A stretch of DNA of 24,544 nt from an uncultured Prevotella sp. (GTDB lineage: Bacteria; Bacteroidota; Bacteroidia; Bacteroidales; Bacteroidaceae). The position numbers and the translations under genes were made by a program. The notes beneath the pieces are model-generated. The model made no database searches and was not told where the DNA came from. It saw nothing but the letters and a program-made list of their open reading frames with translations. Below are positions 16,476-24,484 of this stretch, piece by piece. Position 1 is the stretch's first letter, and each line of letters begins with the position of its first letter. The stretch lies in the NCBI GenBank assembly GCA_900551055.1, contig URUK01000038.1:1-24544 (forward strand). Reading direction: 5' to 3'.

Positions 16476-16724
16476 GGAGTTATAAGTAGTTCGGTATAAG
16501 AATAATCCCCTTTGGAATGAAAGAATTGATATGTTTTTGTGTTTCAAATAGTCGGTTGGTAACTGTCATTCCGCGCCCCGACGCGGAATCCAGTACAAAA
16601 AGCAAAAGAAACATCTGGCTGCTGCCACTGGATTCCGCGTCGGAGCGCGGAATGACAGTTACCAACCGACCGCTTGAAGTAGGATTATTATCACATTCTC
16701 TTATACCGAACTTCCTCTAACTCC
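16476..16724. repeat. Nested inverted-repeat element (REPIN/MITE-like)
   Basis: The outer arms (16476-16500 and 16700-16724, 25 bases) match at 22 positions as reverse complements. The inner arms (16553-16593 and 16628-16668, 41 bases) differ at one position and enclose 34 bases. Each inner arm holds its own hairpin: ATTCCGCG, six bases, CGCGGAAT (16568-16589 and 16632-16653). Two REP-like palindromes in inverted orientation form the REPIN arrangement. The element begins right after the GH36 stop codon and carries no gene. ATTA lies just outside both ends, allowing for one base, and may be a target duplication. The remaining 40 bases before the GH2 start are AT-rich with nothing further. Confidence 0.8.
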
Positions 16725-16764
16725 ATTAAAATAAACGAACGACAAATACCTAACAACCTGACAG

Positions 16765-18558
16765 ATGAGAAAGACACTGATGCTATTGCTTGCCCTGATG
16801 CCCCTCGGGCTGTGGGCTGCGACCGACTACATCGCCAACGTCTACGGCCGCGACTACCAGCTGCTCAACGGCAAGTGGGCGGCAATCGTCGACCTTTACG
16901 ACGCAGGCGGCAAGATGGAAATATACAAGAACAAGACCGCCGCGAAGCCCGAAGAGTTTTACGAATACTCCTTTGAGAACGGCCTGCGCCTCAATGTGCC
17001 GGGCGACTGGAACTCGCAGGCGCCCGAACTGAAATACTACGAGGGCACCGTTTGGTACGCCCGCCACTTCAACGCGCAGCCCGTTGACGGCAAGCGCAAC
17101 TTCCTTTACTTCGCCGGAGTGAGCTACCGGTGCAACATCTACCTGAACGGCGAGAAGATAGGAAGCCATGAAGGCTCGTTCACTCCGTTCCAGTTCGAGG
17201 TTACAGGCAAGCTGAAACAGGGCAGCAACCTGCTTGTCGTCGAGGTGAACAACCGCCGACAGAAGGACGCCATACCAGCAATGTCGTTCGACTGGTGGAA
17301 CTACGGCGGCATAACGCGCGACGTAATGCTCGTCACCCTGCCCGAAACCTACATCAGCGATTACTTCATCCGTCTTGACAAACACCGCGCAGACCTTATC
17401 CATATCGACGCGGAGCTGTCGCAGGCGGTGGCCGGAAGGCAGATAAAGGTAAGCCTGCCGCAGCTGAAACGCGACGTTACGCTGACTACCGACGCTGAAG
17501 GCAAGGCTCATACGCAGCTTAAAGTCAAGGGCCTGCGCCGCTGGTCTACCGACGACCCGTGGCTTTACAACGTGGAGCTGACGACCGACGGCGACCGTGT
17601 GACCGACGAGATAGGCTTCCGCAACATCGAAACCAAGGGCACGCAGATACTGCTCAACGGCAAGCCCGTGTTCCTTCGCAGCATCTCTTTCCATGAGGAA
17701 ATACCCCAACGCATGGGCCGCGCCTGCACGCCGGGCGACGCGATGATGCTTCTCTCGGAAGCGCGCGACCTCGGAGCGAACATGATTCGACTGGCGCATT
17801 ACCAGCAGAACGAGTACATCGTGAGGCAAGCCGAGCGCATGGGCTTCATGCTTTGGCAGGAGATACCCGTGTGGCAGGCCATCGACTTCACCAACGAGGA
17901 GACCTTGGCAAAGGCTTCGAAGATGCTCACAGAGACCATCCTGCGCGACCGCAACCGTTGCGCCGACTGCTTCTGGGGCATCGCCAACGAGACGCAGAAC
18001 ACCCCGGAGCGCAACCGTTTCCTGTCGAAGCTGCTGCAAACTGGCAAGGACATCGACACTACGCGCCTCTTCGTGGCCGCCTTCGACCTTGCTTATTTCG
18101 ACAAAACGGAAGACAAGTTCGTGATGCACGACGACTTCTGGCCGAACCTTGACATGGTGGCCATCAACAAATACATGGGCTGGTACGCGGCGTGGCCTAA
18201 AGACCCGGTCGACATCCACTGGGACGTTGCCCCCGGCAAGCCGCTCTTCATCTCGGAGTTCGGCGGCGAGGCGCTCTACGGCCAGCACGGCGACAAGGAC
18301 TGGGCCAGCAGCTGGAGCGAGGAGTATCAGGCCGAACTGTTCCGCAAGAACCTGCAGATGTTCGAGAACATACCCAACCTCTGCGGCGTGTCGCCGTGGA
18401 TATTGTTCGACTTCCGCAGTCCTACGCGCCTGCACCCGACGAATCAGGACGGCTGGAACCGCAAGGGACTCGTGTCCGACCAAGGGCAAAGGAAGCAGGC
18501 ATGGTACATCATGCACGATTACTACGCCAAGAAAAAGGCCGGTGACGAGCGGCGTTAA
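16765..18558 (+). CDS. GH2 family beta-glycosidase (beta-galactosidase/beta-glucuronidase-like)
   Basis: The 597-residue secreted enzyme has a signal peptide MRKTLMLLLALMPLGLWA. The order is typical of short GH2 enzymes: sugar-binding jelly-roll (about 25-195; VPGDWNS, VWYARHF, YLNGEKIGSHEGSFTPF), immunoglobulin-like domain (about 197-288) and TIM barrel (about 290-590; NGKPVFLRSISFHEE, GANMIRLAHY, FMLWQEIPVW). The acid/base is Glu409 (WGIANET) and the nucleophile Glu498 (LFISEFGGEA). WNRKG (564-568) provides the N-x-K motif that contacts uronate in beta-glucuronidases, but many GH2 beta-galactosidases carry a similar NxKG string, so specificity stays open. At 597 residues it is close to glucuronidase length and far below LacZ. 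It stands 289 bases after the GH36 gene, separated by the inverted-repeat element, and is followed by repeat array 2. Confidence 0.93.
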   Translation: MRKTLMLLLALMPLGLWAATDYIANVYGRDYQLLNGKWAAIVDLYDAGGKMEIYKNKTAAKPEEFYEYSFENGLRLNVPGDWNSQAPELKYYEGTVWYARHFNAQPVDGKRNFLYFAGVSYRCNIYLNGEKIGSHEGSFTPFQFEVTGKLKQGSNLLVVEVNNRRQKDAIPAMSFDWWNYGGITRDVMLVTLPETYISDYFIRLDKHRADLIHIDAELSQAVAGRQIKVSLPQLKRDVTLTTDAEGKAHTQLKVKGLRRWSTDDPWLYNVELTTDGDRVTDEIGFRNIETKGTQILLNGKPVFLRSISFHEEIPQRMGRACTPGDAMMLLSEARDLGANMIRLAHYQQNEYIVRQAERMGFMLWQEIPVWQAIDFTNEETLAKASKMLTETILRDRNRCADCFWGIANETQNTPERNRFLSKLLQTGKDIDTTRLFVAAFDLAYFDKTEDKFVMHDDFWPNLDMVAINKYMGWYAAWPKDPVDIHWDVAPGKPLFISEFGGEALYGQHGDKDWASSWSEEYQAELFRKNLQMFENIPNLCGVSPWILFDFRSPTRLHPTNQDGWNRKGLVSDQGQRKQAWYIMHDYYAKKKAGDERR

Positions 18559-18653
18559 GCCAGGCGGACGGCGGCCATCCGGCGGCCTGTCAGCCGCCAT
18601 CGTATCAGCCCCATCCGTCCTATCGCTCCCATTACTCCCATCCAACGCCAAGC

Positions 18654-18734
18654 AAAAGGTGGCCTTTTGCGCCGCAAAACATGGCCTTTCGGCCTGTAAA
18701 AGGCGGCAAATCGCAAGCCAAAAGGCCACCTTTT
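18654..18734. repeat. 22-bp-period palindromic repeat array, four units (array 2)
   Basis: Cores begin at 18654, 18676, 18698 and 18720, again exactly 22 bases apart: AAAAGGTGGCCTTTT, AAAACATGGCCTTTC, AAAAGGCGGCAAATC (eroded) and AAAAGGCCACCTTTT. Spacers are GCGCCGC, GGCCTGT and GCAAGCC. The first and fourth cores are perfect reverse complements. The first core is identical to the third core of array 1. The array lies 95 bases after the GH2 stop codon. Between the stop and the array only a short GGCGGC/GCCGCC stem without a T-run is visible. Confidence 0.88.
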
Positions 18735-18780
18735 GCAAGGATGTTGGTAACATATTGAAAATCAATTCGTTGCAAATCTT

Positions 18781-18792
18781 GTAAAATTTTAC
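18781..18792. promoter_or_regulatory. Perfect 12-bp palindrome
   Basis: GTAAAATTTTAC is fully self-complementary and stands just outside the left end of the inverted-repeat element at 18795, about 210 bases before the esterase-GH3 start. It has the shape of a dimeric repressor site, but no regulator for it is visible. It may also be part of the neighbouring repeat. Confidence 0.3.
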
Positions 18793-18794
18793 AT

Positions 18795-18956
18795 GAAACG
18801 CCACCCTCTGTAGGGACATAATTAGCTTTCGCTGACCTTCGGTTCATTATGTCCGAGCGCCGCGAAGAGGCGTATAAGATAAGCAGTGCCAAATAGATAC
18901 GTTCTTTCAGAACGTTCGGACATAATTAATTATGTCCCTACAAGGGGTGATGTTTT
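18795..18956. repeat. Inverted-repeat element with GGGACATAATTA ends
   Basis: TGTAGGGACATAATTA (18809-18824) and its exact reverse complement (18927-18942) bound a 134-bp core. With mismatches the arms extend to 30 bases (18795-18824 and 18927-18956, 25 matches). Inside, ATTATGTCCGA (18846-18856) pairs with TCGGACATAAT (18916-18926), and ACGTTCT TTC AGAACGT (18899-18915) forms a small hairpin. The word GGACATAAT therefore occurs four times in alternating orientation. There is no coding capacity. GTAGGGAC-type palindromes are common dispersed repeats in Bacteroidales; mobility is inferred. It fills most of the leader of the last operon. Confidence 0.75.
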
Positions 18957-19002
18957 ATGCGTTTACCATGCAGACACATCCGAAATCTTATCAACTACCA
19001 AT

Positions 19003-21987
19003 ATGAAACAAACCAAACCAATACTTCTGTTGCTGCTTGCCCTCGTGCTGGCGGTCATGCCTGCCACGGCTGCCGACAAGGTGCTGAAGGTGCTTGCGAT
19101 AGGCAACAGCTTCTCGGCTGACGCCGTGGAGCAGAACGTTGTCGAGCTTGCCGCAGCCGACGGCAGGCAGATGATTGTGGCAAACATGTTCATCGGCGGC
19201 TGTCCCCTTAGCCGCCACGTAGACAATGCGCGGCAGGACAAAGGCGCATACCGCTACCGTAAGACCGGCGTTGACGGCAAGCGGGTGCAGCAGGACAACA
19301 TGTCCATCAGCCGTGCGCTGGCCGACGAGCAGTGGGACTACGTATCCTTGCAGCAGGCCAGCGACCGCTCGGGCCAGCCGGAGACCTACGAGCCTTACCT
19401 CACTGAACTGATAGAGTATATAAAAAAACTGTCGCCAAAGAGCGAGATAGTGTGGCACCAGACGTGGGCTTACGCCAAAACGTCGCGCCACGGAGCGTTT
19501 CCGCGCTATGGAAACGACCAGCTGCGCATGTACAACTGCATTGTTGACGCGGCGCAGAAGGCCGTGAAAAGCCACGGCATTGACATCGTGATACCCGTAG
19601 GAACGGCAATCCAGAACGCGCGCACGACCTTCATCGGAGACAACATGAACCGCGACGGACACCATCTTGAGAACTCTTACGGACGCTACACGGCGGCCTG
19701 CACGTGGTACGAAGCACTGACAGGGCGCAGCGTTGTGGGCAATGCCTACCGTCCGGAGGGCTTGAACGGCGACCTTGCGCGCGCCGCACAGGAAGCCGCC
19801 CACGCGGCGGTGGGCAGTCCGTGGACGGTCACCAACCTTGCCTATATACAGCCTTCAACGGTGCTTTACAAGGACAAGTCGGTACCCGTGGCAGTGCGCG
19901 TGGAAGACCTTTTGCACCGCATGACGATGCACGAGAAGGTGATGCAGATGGTGCAATACACCCTCGGAACAAACAATATCGAGAACAACAAGGGCGTGGA
20001 GGTGAAGAACATCCCGGCCGAGACAGGCTCGCTGATTTACTTCGGCACCGAACCCACCCTGCGCAACAACATGCAGCGGCACGCCATGGAGGACAGCCGC
20101 CTCGGCATTCCGATACTTTTCGGCTACGACGCGATACACGGTTTCCGCACAATATTCCCCATTCCGCTGGCTCAGGCGTGCAGCTTCAACCCCCATCTTA
20201 CGCGCCTTTCGTGCCGCGTAAGCGCTCAGGAGGCGCGCATGTCGGGCGTTGACTGGACGTTCTCGCCCATGATTGACGTGGCGCACGACCCTCGCTGGGG
20301 GCGCGTTGCCGAGGGTTACGGTGAAGACCCGTACCTTAACGGAGTGTTCGGGGCGGCCGCCGTGCGCGGCTATCAGGGCAAGAACCTGGCCGACAGCGTG
20401 TCAATCGCCGCCTGCCTGAAGCACTACGTGGCCTACGGAGCTTCGGAGGCGGGGCGCGACTACGTATATACCGAGGTGTCGCGGCAGACCCTTTGGGACA
20501 CATATCTGCCCCCTTACCGCAAGGCTTTGGAGGCAAATCCGGCCACGGTGATGAGCTCTTTCAACAACTTCAGCGGCACTCCGGTCACCGCAAGCAAGTA
20601 TCTGCTTACCGATGTGCTGAAGAAACAGCTTGGCTTCGGCGGTTTCATAGTGTCCGACTGGGCGGCCATCGAGCAGCTGAAAGCACAGGGAGCGGCGCGC
20701 GATTTGAAGCGTGCCGGCGAGCTGGCGGCCAACGCCGGGCTTGACATGGACATGATGTCGCACTCTTACGACAAGCATCTTGAGCAGCTTGTGGCCGAAG
20801 GACGGGTTGACACTGCCGTCATCGACGATGCCGTAAGGCGCATACTCAAGGTGAAATTCGACCTCGGACTGTTTGAAGATCCTTACACTCCGGCGGTCAA
20901 GGACGACTCTCGCTTCCTGCGTAAGGAGAGCGTCAAGCTGGCCGAAGAGCTGGCCGAAGAGTCTATGGTGCTGCTGAAGAACGATAACAACACGCTCCCC
21001 CTGCGCACGCAGAAACGCATTCTGCTTACCGGTCCGCTGGCCGACGCGCCCTTCGACATGCTCGGCTGCTGGTACGGACACGGCGAAACGGGCGACATAA
21101 CGTCAATTCTCACCGCCATGAAGACGGAGTTTGAGGGCAAGGCCGACGTGCAGTATGTGCCCGGTTGTCCGTTCGAGGGCGACGACGAGAGCGGCTTCCG
21201 CGATGCCGTAAAGGCCGCGAAGAAGGCCGATGTCATTGTTGTCTGCCTCGGAGAGAAGGGCAAATGGAGCGGCGAGAACGCCTCGCGTGCTTCCATCGAG
21301 CTGCCCGGCGTGCAGCTGCGCTTCCTCGAAGAACTGAAGAAAGCAGGCAAGCCGGTGGTTGTTGTGCTGTCAAACGGCCGTCCGTTGCAACTCGACCGCG
21401 TCGCTCCTTTGGCCGATGCGATGGTTGAAATGTGGCAACCCGGCATCGTGGGCGGTACTCCTTTGGCCGGAATACTGTCCGGACGGGTCAATCCTTCGGG
21501 ACGGCTCGCGATGACGTTCCCCGTCACCGGCGGCCAGATACCTATCTATTATAACCGCCGTCCGAGTGCGCGCCATCATCAGGGGTTCTACCATGACCTG
21601 ACGAGCGACCCTCTTTACGAGTTCGGTTACGGCCTTAGCTACACCACGTTCGAGTATGGCGAGCCTGTGGTTTCACGCACAACGCTGGACAAGAAAGGAC
21701 GTTTCAGCGTGGAAGTTGAGGTCAGGAACACCGGCGCGGTTGACGGCAAGGAGACCGTTCTGGGCTTTGTCACATGCCCGTATGCCGAACTTACGCGCCC
21801 CGTCAAGGAGCTTCGCTTCTTCACCAAGAAGGAAATCAAGGCCGGGGAGACCGTAAAGTGCCGTTTCGACCTTAACGTCCAGCGCGACCTTAGCTTTGTC
21901 AACGACAAGGGAGAGACCGTTGTAGAGCCGGGCGAATACCGCATAACAATAGGCGGAAAGACTGTAACTTTGGAAATAACTGAATAA
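19003..21987 (+). CDS. SGNH-type (DUF4886-like) esterase fused to GH3 beta-glucosidase
   Basis: The 994-residue secreted fusion starts at the ATG at 19003, which directly precedes the signal peptide (KQTKPILLLLLALVLAVMPA). Frame extension to 18886 only covers repeat DNA. Residues about 26-275 are a DUF4886/SGNH-like hydrolase with LAIGNSFS (Ser36), GTAIQNAR (Asn204) and DGHH (Asp218, His221) as the likely catalytic set. A short linker leads to GH3 domain 1 (about 295-625; FGYDAIHGFRTIFP, DPRWGRVAEGYGEDPYL, CLKHYVAYG, IVSDW with nucleophile Asp552). GH3 domain 2 (about 645-870; GEKGKWSGENASR with probable acid/base Glu758) and a fibronectin-III-like domain (about 885-990) complete the BglX-like layout. 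It would remove an acyl group and beta-linked glucose from the same oligosaccharide. The next gene starts 5 bases later. Confidence 0.9.
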   Translation: MKQTKPILLLLLALVLAVMPATAADKVLKVLAIGNSFSADAVEQNVVELAAADGRQMIVANMFIGGCPLSRHVDNARQDKGAYRYRKTGVDGKRVQQDNMSISRALADEQWDYVSLQQASDRSGQPETYEPYLTELIEYIKKLSPKSEIVWHQTWAYAKTSRHGAFPRYGNDQLRMYNCIVDAAQKAVKSHGIDIVIPVGTAIQNARTTFIGDNMNRDGHHLENSYGRYTAACTWYEALTGRSVVGNAYRPEGLNGDLARAAQEAAHAAVGSPWTVTNLAYIQPSTVLYKDKSVPVAVRVEDLLHRMTMHEKVMQMVQYTLGTNNIENNKGVEVKNIPAETGSLIYFGTEPTLRNNMQRHAMEDSRLGIPILFGYDAIHGFRTIFPIPLAQACSFNPHLTRLSCRVSAQEARMSGVDWTFSPMIDVAHDPRWGRVAEGYGEDPYLNGVFGAAAVRGYQGKNLADSVSIAACLKHYVAYGASEAGRDYVYTEVSRQTLWDTYLPPYRKALEANPATVMSSFNNFSGTPVTASKYLLTDVLKKQLGFGGFIVSDWAAIEQLKAQGAARDLKRAGELAANAGLDMDMMSHSYDKHLEQLVAEGRVDTAVIDDAVRRILKVKFDLGLFEDPYTPAVKDDSRFLRKESVKLAEELAEESMVLLKNDNNTLPLRTQKRILLTGPLADAPFDMLGCWYGHGETGDITSILTAMKTEFEGKADVQYVPGCPFEGDDESGFRDAVKAAKKADVIVVCLGEKGKWSGENASRASIELPGVQLRFLEELKKAGKPVVVVLSNGRPLQLDRVAPLADAMVEMWQPGIVGGTPLAGILSGRVNPSGRLAMTFPVTGGQIPIYYNRRPSARHHQGFYHDLTSDPLYEFGYGLSYTTFEYGEPVVSRTTLDKKGRFSVEVEVRNTGAVDGKETVLGFVTCPYAELTRPVKELRFFTKKEIKAGETVKCRFDLNVQRDLSFVNDKGETVVEPGEYRITIGGKTVTLEITE

Positions 21988-21992
21988 AAACG

Positions 21993-24449
21993 ATGAAAAA
22001 CATCAAGTGTTTGTTAGTCACGGCGGCGGTGACTTTTACCGCCGTTGCTGCCAAGGCGCAGACCGTGACACCTGAAATAGAGAAACGGGCGGCGGCCATC
22101 GTGGCGAAGATGACGCTCGAAGAGAAGGTCAGCTACCTGTCGGGCGCGACATCGTTCTCGCTCCGTGAAATACCGAGAGTAGGCATTTCTACGGTGCTGT
22201 TGGCCGACGGTCCCGTGGGGCTTCGCAACCATGCGCCCCACAGCACGCTGTATCCTGCGTCGATGTTGAGCGCCGCCACGTGGAACAGGGACTTGCTCTT
22301 CCGCCTTGGAAGCTCGTTGGGCGACGACGCGAGGGCACGAGGCGTGGGCATACTCCTGGGTCCCGGCGTGAACATCTACCGCTCGCCGCTGTGCGGAAGG
22401 AACTATGAGTACTTCGGAGAAGACCCTTATCTCACAGGCGAAGCCGCCTTAGCGTACATCAATGGAGTGCAGTCAAAGGGCGTGATGGCCACCATCAAGC
22501 ACTTCGCAGGCAACAACCAGGAGTGGAGCAGGCACCATGTAAGCTCGGAAATCGACGAGCGGACGCTCTTTGAAATATACTTCCCGGCTTTCCAGAAGGC
22601 CGTGACCAAGGGCAACGTAGGCGCGGTGATGGACAGCTACAACCTGCTAAACGGCGTGCATTCAACCGAGAACGCGTGGCTCAACAAGGAGGTGTTGCGC
22701 AACCGTTGGGGCTTCAACGGCATAATAATGTCCGACTGGACGTCGGTATATTCAACCATAGCGGCGGCCAACAACGGCATGGATTTGGAGATGCCGAAGG
22801 GAAAGAACCTCAACATCGAGAAGCTGCGCCCGGCCATCGAGGCCGGAACGGTGGATGAAAGGGTGATTGACGAGAAGGTGCGCCACATCCTCCAGACCAT
22901 CATGGCCTTCGGAATATTCGACCGGAAGCAGAAGGACGAGAGCATACCTCTTGACTATCCGGCATCGCGCGAGACTGCCCTTGCACTGGCTCGCGAGGGC
23001 ATCGTGCTGCTGAAAAACGACGACGGAGTGCTCCCCCTGCGCGGAACGACGGCTTTGGTAGGCCCTAACGCCACCGCCATAACTACCGGCGGAGGCAGCG
23101 GAAACGTTGTTCCCTTCACCGAGACGACCGTGAGCGAGGCATTGGCAAAGATGAAACCGAAGACCATCATGCTCACAGACGACGTCATCTACGAAGACAT
23201 TGCCGACCAGGTGTTCACCGACTCCACGATGACCAAAAAGGGTTTCCGCGGCGAATACTTCAAGAACAAGGGGCTGAAGGGCGATGCCGACGTGCTGAGG
23301 GTTGACCCGAAGGTGGACTTCGACTGGCAGTATGGCCGCCCGATGGACGGCTTCCCCACCGACACTTTCTCCGTCCGTTGGAGCGGATGCTACACAGCCA
23401 AGGCCGACGAGACGCTGAAAATATACATCGGAGGTGACGACGGTTACCGCATAAAGGTGAACGGCAAGACCGTGGCAGGCGACTGGGGAAACCACGCCTA
23501 CTCGTTCCGCGAGCTGGCGTTGAAGGTGAAAGCCGGCGTGAGGAACGACATCGTGGTGGAGTATTTTGACAACATATCGTCAGCCAACATAAAAGTCAGC
23601 ATGAAGCGGCTCAACGAGGAGAAGCTGTTTAAGGGCATACGCAAGGCCGACAACGTGGTTTACTGCGCCGGATTCAACAGCAGCATCGAGGGCGAAGGCT
23701 TCGACCGCCCCTTCGAGCTGCCGCAGTTCCAAAGGGAGATGATTAGCCGTATAGCCGACGCCAACCCCAACATGGTGGTTGTAGTCAATGCGGGCGGCGG
23801 CATAGCCTTCAAGCCTTGGATTGACAAGGTTAAGGGAGTGCTTATGGCTTGGTATCCCGGACAGGAGGGCGGACAGGCCATCGCCGAGATACTGCGCGGC
23901 AAACTGTCGCCCAGCGGCAAGCTGCCCATATCAATAGAGGAGAAACTTGAGGACAACCCTTCTTACGAAAACTATCACGAAAACATGCAGGGGCGCGAGC
24001 TTCGGTCGGTGGAATACCGCGAGGGAGTGTTCATGGGATACCGCGGTTACGACAAGACGGGCGTAAAACCGCTGTTCCCCTTCGGCTTCGGACTGTCTTA
24101 CTCTACCTTCGAGTACTCCGGTCTGACGCTTGAAAAGACCGGCGACAGCGAGGTGAAAGTGGCCTTCAACGTGAAGAACACCGGCAAGATGGAAGCCAAG
24201 GAAACGGCCCAGGTGTACGTCTCCGACCGTCAGTCGCTCGTGAGAAGGCCGTTGAAAGAGCTTAAAAACTTCGAGAAAGTATCGTTGAAACCGGGCGAAA
24301 CGAAGCGCGTTGAGCTTACGCTCGACAAGGAAGCCTTCGCCTATTACGACGTGATGCAGCAGCAGTTCGTAGTCGAGCCGGGCACGTTCACCGTGTCGGT
24401 GGGCGGCAGTTCGGCCGACCTTCCCCTCAAACAGGACATCGAACTCTGA
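21993..24449 (+). CDS. GH3 beta-glucosidase with PA14 insertion
   Basis: The 818-residue secreted enzyme has a signal peptide ending in AAKA/QTV (about residue 22). GH3 domain 1 (about 25-310) shows ADGPVGLR (71-78), GPGVNIYRSPLCGRNYEYFGEDP, IKHFAGNNQE and IMSDW, with nucleophile Asp248. Domain 2 (about 330-660) is interrupted by a PA14-like beta module (about 416-538; FRGEYFKNKGLKG, FSVRWSGCY, IYIGGDDGYRIKVNGK), then resumes with AGFNSSIEGEGFDRPFELP; Glu568 is the likely acid/base. A fibronectin-III-like domain closes the protein (about 705-805). PA14 insertions in this position usually shape the active-site rim and limit chain length of the substrate. The gene starts 5 bases after the esterase-GH3 fusion and is co-transcribed with it. 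The two GH3 proteins differ in architecture, so they probably cut different linkages. Confidence 0.95.
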   Translation: MKNIKCLLVTAAVTFTAVAAKAQTVTPEIEKRAAAIVAKMTLEEKVSYLSGATSFSLREIPRVGISTVLLADGPVGLRNHAPHSTLYPASMLSAATWNRDLLFRLGSSLGDDARARGVGILLGPGVNIYRSPLCGRNYEYFGEDPYLTGEAALAYINGVQSKGVMATIKHFAGNNQEWSRHHVSSEIDERTLFEIYFPAFQKAVTKGNVGAVMDSYNLLNGVHSTENAWLNKEVLRNRWGFNGIIMSDWTSVYSTIAAANNGMDLEMPKGKNLNIEKLRPAIEAGTVDERVIDEKVRHILQTIMAFGIFDRKQKDESIPLDYPASRETALALAREGIVLLKNDDGVLPLRGTTALVGPNATAITTGGGSGNVVPFTETTVSEALAKMKPKTIMLTDDVIYEDIADQVFTDSTMTKKGFRGEYFKNKGLKGDADVLRVDPKVDFDWQYGRPMDGFPTDTFSVRWSGCYTAKADETLKIYIGGDDGYRIKVNGKTVAGDWGNHAYSFRELALKVKAGVRNDIVVEYFDNISSANIKVSMKRLNEEKLFKGIRKADNVVYCAGFNSSIEGEGFDRPFELPQFQREMISRIADANPNMVVVVNAGGGIAFKPWIDKVKGVLMAWYPGQEGGQAIAEILRGKLSPSGKLPISIEEKLEDNPSYENYHENMQGRELRSVEYREGVFMGYRGYDKTGVKPLFPFGFGLSYSTFEYSGLTLEKTGDSEVKVAFNVKNTGKMEAKETAQVYVSDRQSLVRRPLKELKNFEKVSLKPGETKRVELTLDKEAFAYYDVMQQQFVVEPGTFTVSVGGSSADLPLKQDIEL

Positions 24450-24484
24450 CAGCCTCGTAAGTGATTGATAATCAGCAGCGTTAC

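Noticed and set aside
16476..16724. Insertion sequence
   Set aside because: The inverted repeats enclose too little DNA for a transposase; only a non-autonomous element fits.
18571..18598. GGCGGC/GCCGCC stem after the GH2 gene as a terminator
   Set aside because: The stem is only 6 bp with competing alternative pairings and no following T-run.
16783..18819. Long open frame (678 codons) antisense to the GH2 gene
   Set aside because: It mirrors the GC-rich third positions of the GH2 gene, has no recognisable domain and runs into repeat array 2.
18886..19002. Upstream in-frame extension of the esterase-GH3 gene
   Set aside because: It translates the inverted-repeat element and would place the signal peptide internally; the ATG at 19003 is the better start.
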